A DNA stretch of 64,000 bases, from assembly GCF_900115105.1 (NCBI RefSeq), contig NZ_FOYP01000002.1, positions 248,001 through 312,000 on the forward strand. Reading direction: 5' to 3'. Shown piece by piece: positions 63,307 through 64,000 of this stretch. The DNA comes from Yoonia tamlensis (GTDB taxonomy: Bacteria > Pseudomonadota > Alphaproteobacteria > Rhodobacterales > Rhodobacteraceae). The notes under the pieces were generated by a model. The model worked only from the letters and a program-made list of their open reading frames with translations. It ran no database searches and was not told the DNA's origin. The translations under genes were made by a program, and so were the position numbers. The first letter of the stretch is position 1; the number at the start of each line of letters is the position of its first letter.

Positions 63307-64000
63307 TTGTGATTTTGACGTGATCGTAATTGGCGGCGGCCACGCTGGGGCCGAGGCTGCACATGCAGCAGCGCGGATGGGCGCGCGTACCGCCTTGGTT
63401 ACACTAACAAAACAGTCCATTGGCGTCATGTCATGTAACCCGGCAATTGGCGGTCTGGGTAAAGGCCATCTGGTGCGTGAAATTGATGCACTAGATGGTG
63501 TAATGGGCCGCGTTGCCGATCGCGCAGGGATCCAATTTCGACTGTTGAACCGCAAGAAGGGGCCCGCGGTGCAAGGGCCGCGCGCACAAGCTGACCGCGA
63601 AATATACCGCTCTACGATGCAAACCGAACTAGATATGGTTGATGGTTTGTCGATCATTGAAGGTGAAGCCGTTGACCTAGTAATGGCGGGCGACCGTGTT
63701 TCCGGTGTTGTGCTGGGCAACGGACAGACCCTAACAGCAAGCAGTGTAATTCTGACAACAGGTACATTCTTGCGTGGCGTGATCCATATCGGCGATGTAT
63801 CGCGACCCGGTGGACGCATGGGTGACAAGCCCGCCGTTAAGATGGCTGAAAGACTGGATAGTTTTGATCTGGATCTTGGACGGCTCAAGACCGGAACGCC
63901 GCCGCGGATTGACGGGCGCACAATCAACTGGGACCTGCTAGAAAAGCAGCCAAGCGACAGCGACCCAACACTATTTTCGTTCATGTCTACAGGCGTGTCT
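63299..64000 (+). CDS. mnmG: tRNA uridine 5-carboxymethylaminomethyl modification enzyme MnmG (3' end cut)
   Basis: FAD-dependent partner of MnmE. The visible 234 codons read [20 protein letters not shown] (FAD-binding), [40 protein letters not shown] and [19 protein letters not shown], typical of GidA. The start is GTG at 63299, eight bases after AGGAG, and the start codon sits inside a perfect parS palindrome. The gene continues beyond the window. Confidence 0.95.
   Translation, partial: MKHCDFDVIVIGGGHAGAEAAHAAARMGARTALVTLTKQSIGVMSCNPAIGGLGKGHLVREIDALDGVMGRVADRAGIQFRLLNRKKGPAVQGPRAQADREIYRSTMQTELDMVDGLSIIEGEAVDLVMAGDRVSGVVLGNGQTLTASSVILTTGTFLRGVIHIGDVSRPGGRMGDKPAVKMAERLDSFDLDLGRLKTGTPPRIDGRTINWDLLEKQPSDSDPTLFSFMSTGVS

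Noticed and set aside
63295-63984. Open frame on the minus strand at the right edge
   Set aside because: Antisense shadow of mnmG, Ser/Arg/Pro-rich.
1-64000. Insertion sequences, CRISPR arrays, rRNA operons
   Set aside because: None seen: no transposase-like protein, no regularly spaced repeats and no rRNA-like stretch on either strand.

Overview
The window is a chromosomal segment of an alphaproteobacterium, most likely a member of the Rhodobacteraceae (Roseobacter group). This rests on the RegB/SenC/RegA redox system, petABC, a DivL-like PAS protein ahead of tsaE-amgK-murU-addB-addA-trxA, and the block dnaQ-coaE-aroE-maf / hemJ-rho-mnmE-mnmG, which in alphaproteobacteria marks the neighbourhood of the replication origin. 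The right end is therefore close to oriC: a 404-base AT-rich gap (about 59.73-60.14 kb) with a perfect DnaA box, a strand switch of the flanking genes, and two ParB-binding parS palindromes, one inside coaE and one between mnmE and mnmG.

Left part (0-13 kb): an AGE-type sugar isomerase (cut by the edge) and a Hint-domain protein precede a compact minus-strand operon. It encodes an FMNH2-type monooxygenase, an aldo/keto reductase, a flavin reductase, a complete sugar ABC transporter and a YeiH-type exporter. Divergent from it lie a GntR regulator and a Gfo/Idh/MocA oxidoreductase. The gene set matches the SMO (oxidative desulfurisation) pathway for sulfoquinovose, the sulfolipid head group. 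The oxidoreductase would be the NAD+-dependent sulfoquinovosidase (GH188 type), the monooxygenase and its reductase would release sulfite, the aldo/keto reductase would yield glucose, and YeiH would export sulfite. A 14-base palindrome that is also a perfect FNR-type box lies in the divergent promoter. This is the most interesting system here.

13-19 kb: a small acidic secreted protein, an outer-membrane barrel gene broken by one in-frame stop, fragments of unknown genes next to a tRNA-Lys, then dapF-mtaB and two GST genes, and a LpxQ-like barrel gene. 19-29 kb: petABC (cytochrome bc1), the thiamine importer thiBPQ under a TPP riboswitch, a small barrel protein, aroC and a DMT exporter. Two copies of a near-identical 26-base palindrome lie between convergent genes and supply stop codons to them. 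29-37 kb: HU, adenine salvage (amn, ade), a cytochrome c, a small unlisted ORF, a LysR regulator, and regA-senC // regB.

37-55 kb: a CtrA box upstream of the DivL-like gene, tsaE, amgK-murU (cell-wall sugar recycling), addBA (recombination), trxA, hslV and hslU (separated by two genes), an MFS transporter, a Smr protein, MltA and a Tim44-like protein. 55-64 kb: fxsA, secB, the origin-side operon maf-aroE-coaE-dnaQ, oriC, hemJ, rho, mnmE and the start of mnmG. No insertion sequence, rRNA operon or CRISPR array was seen.
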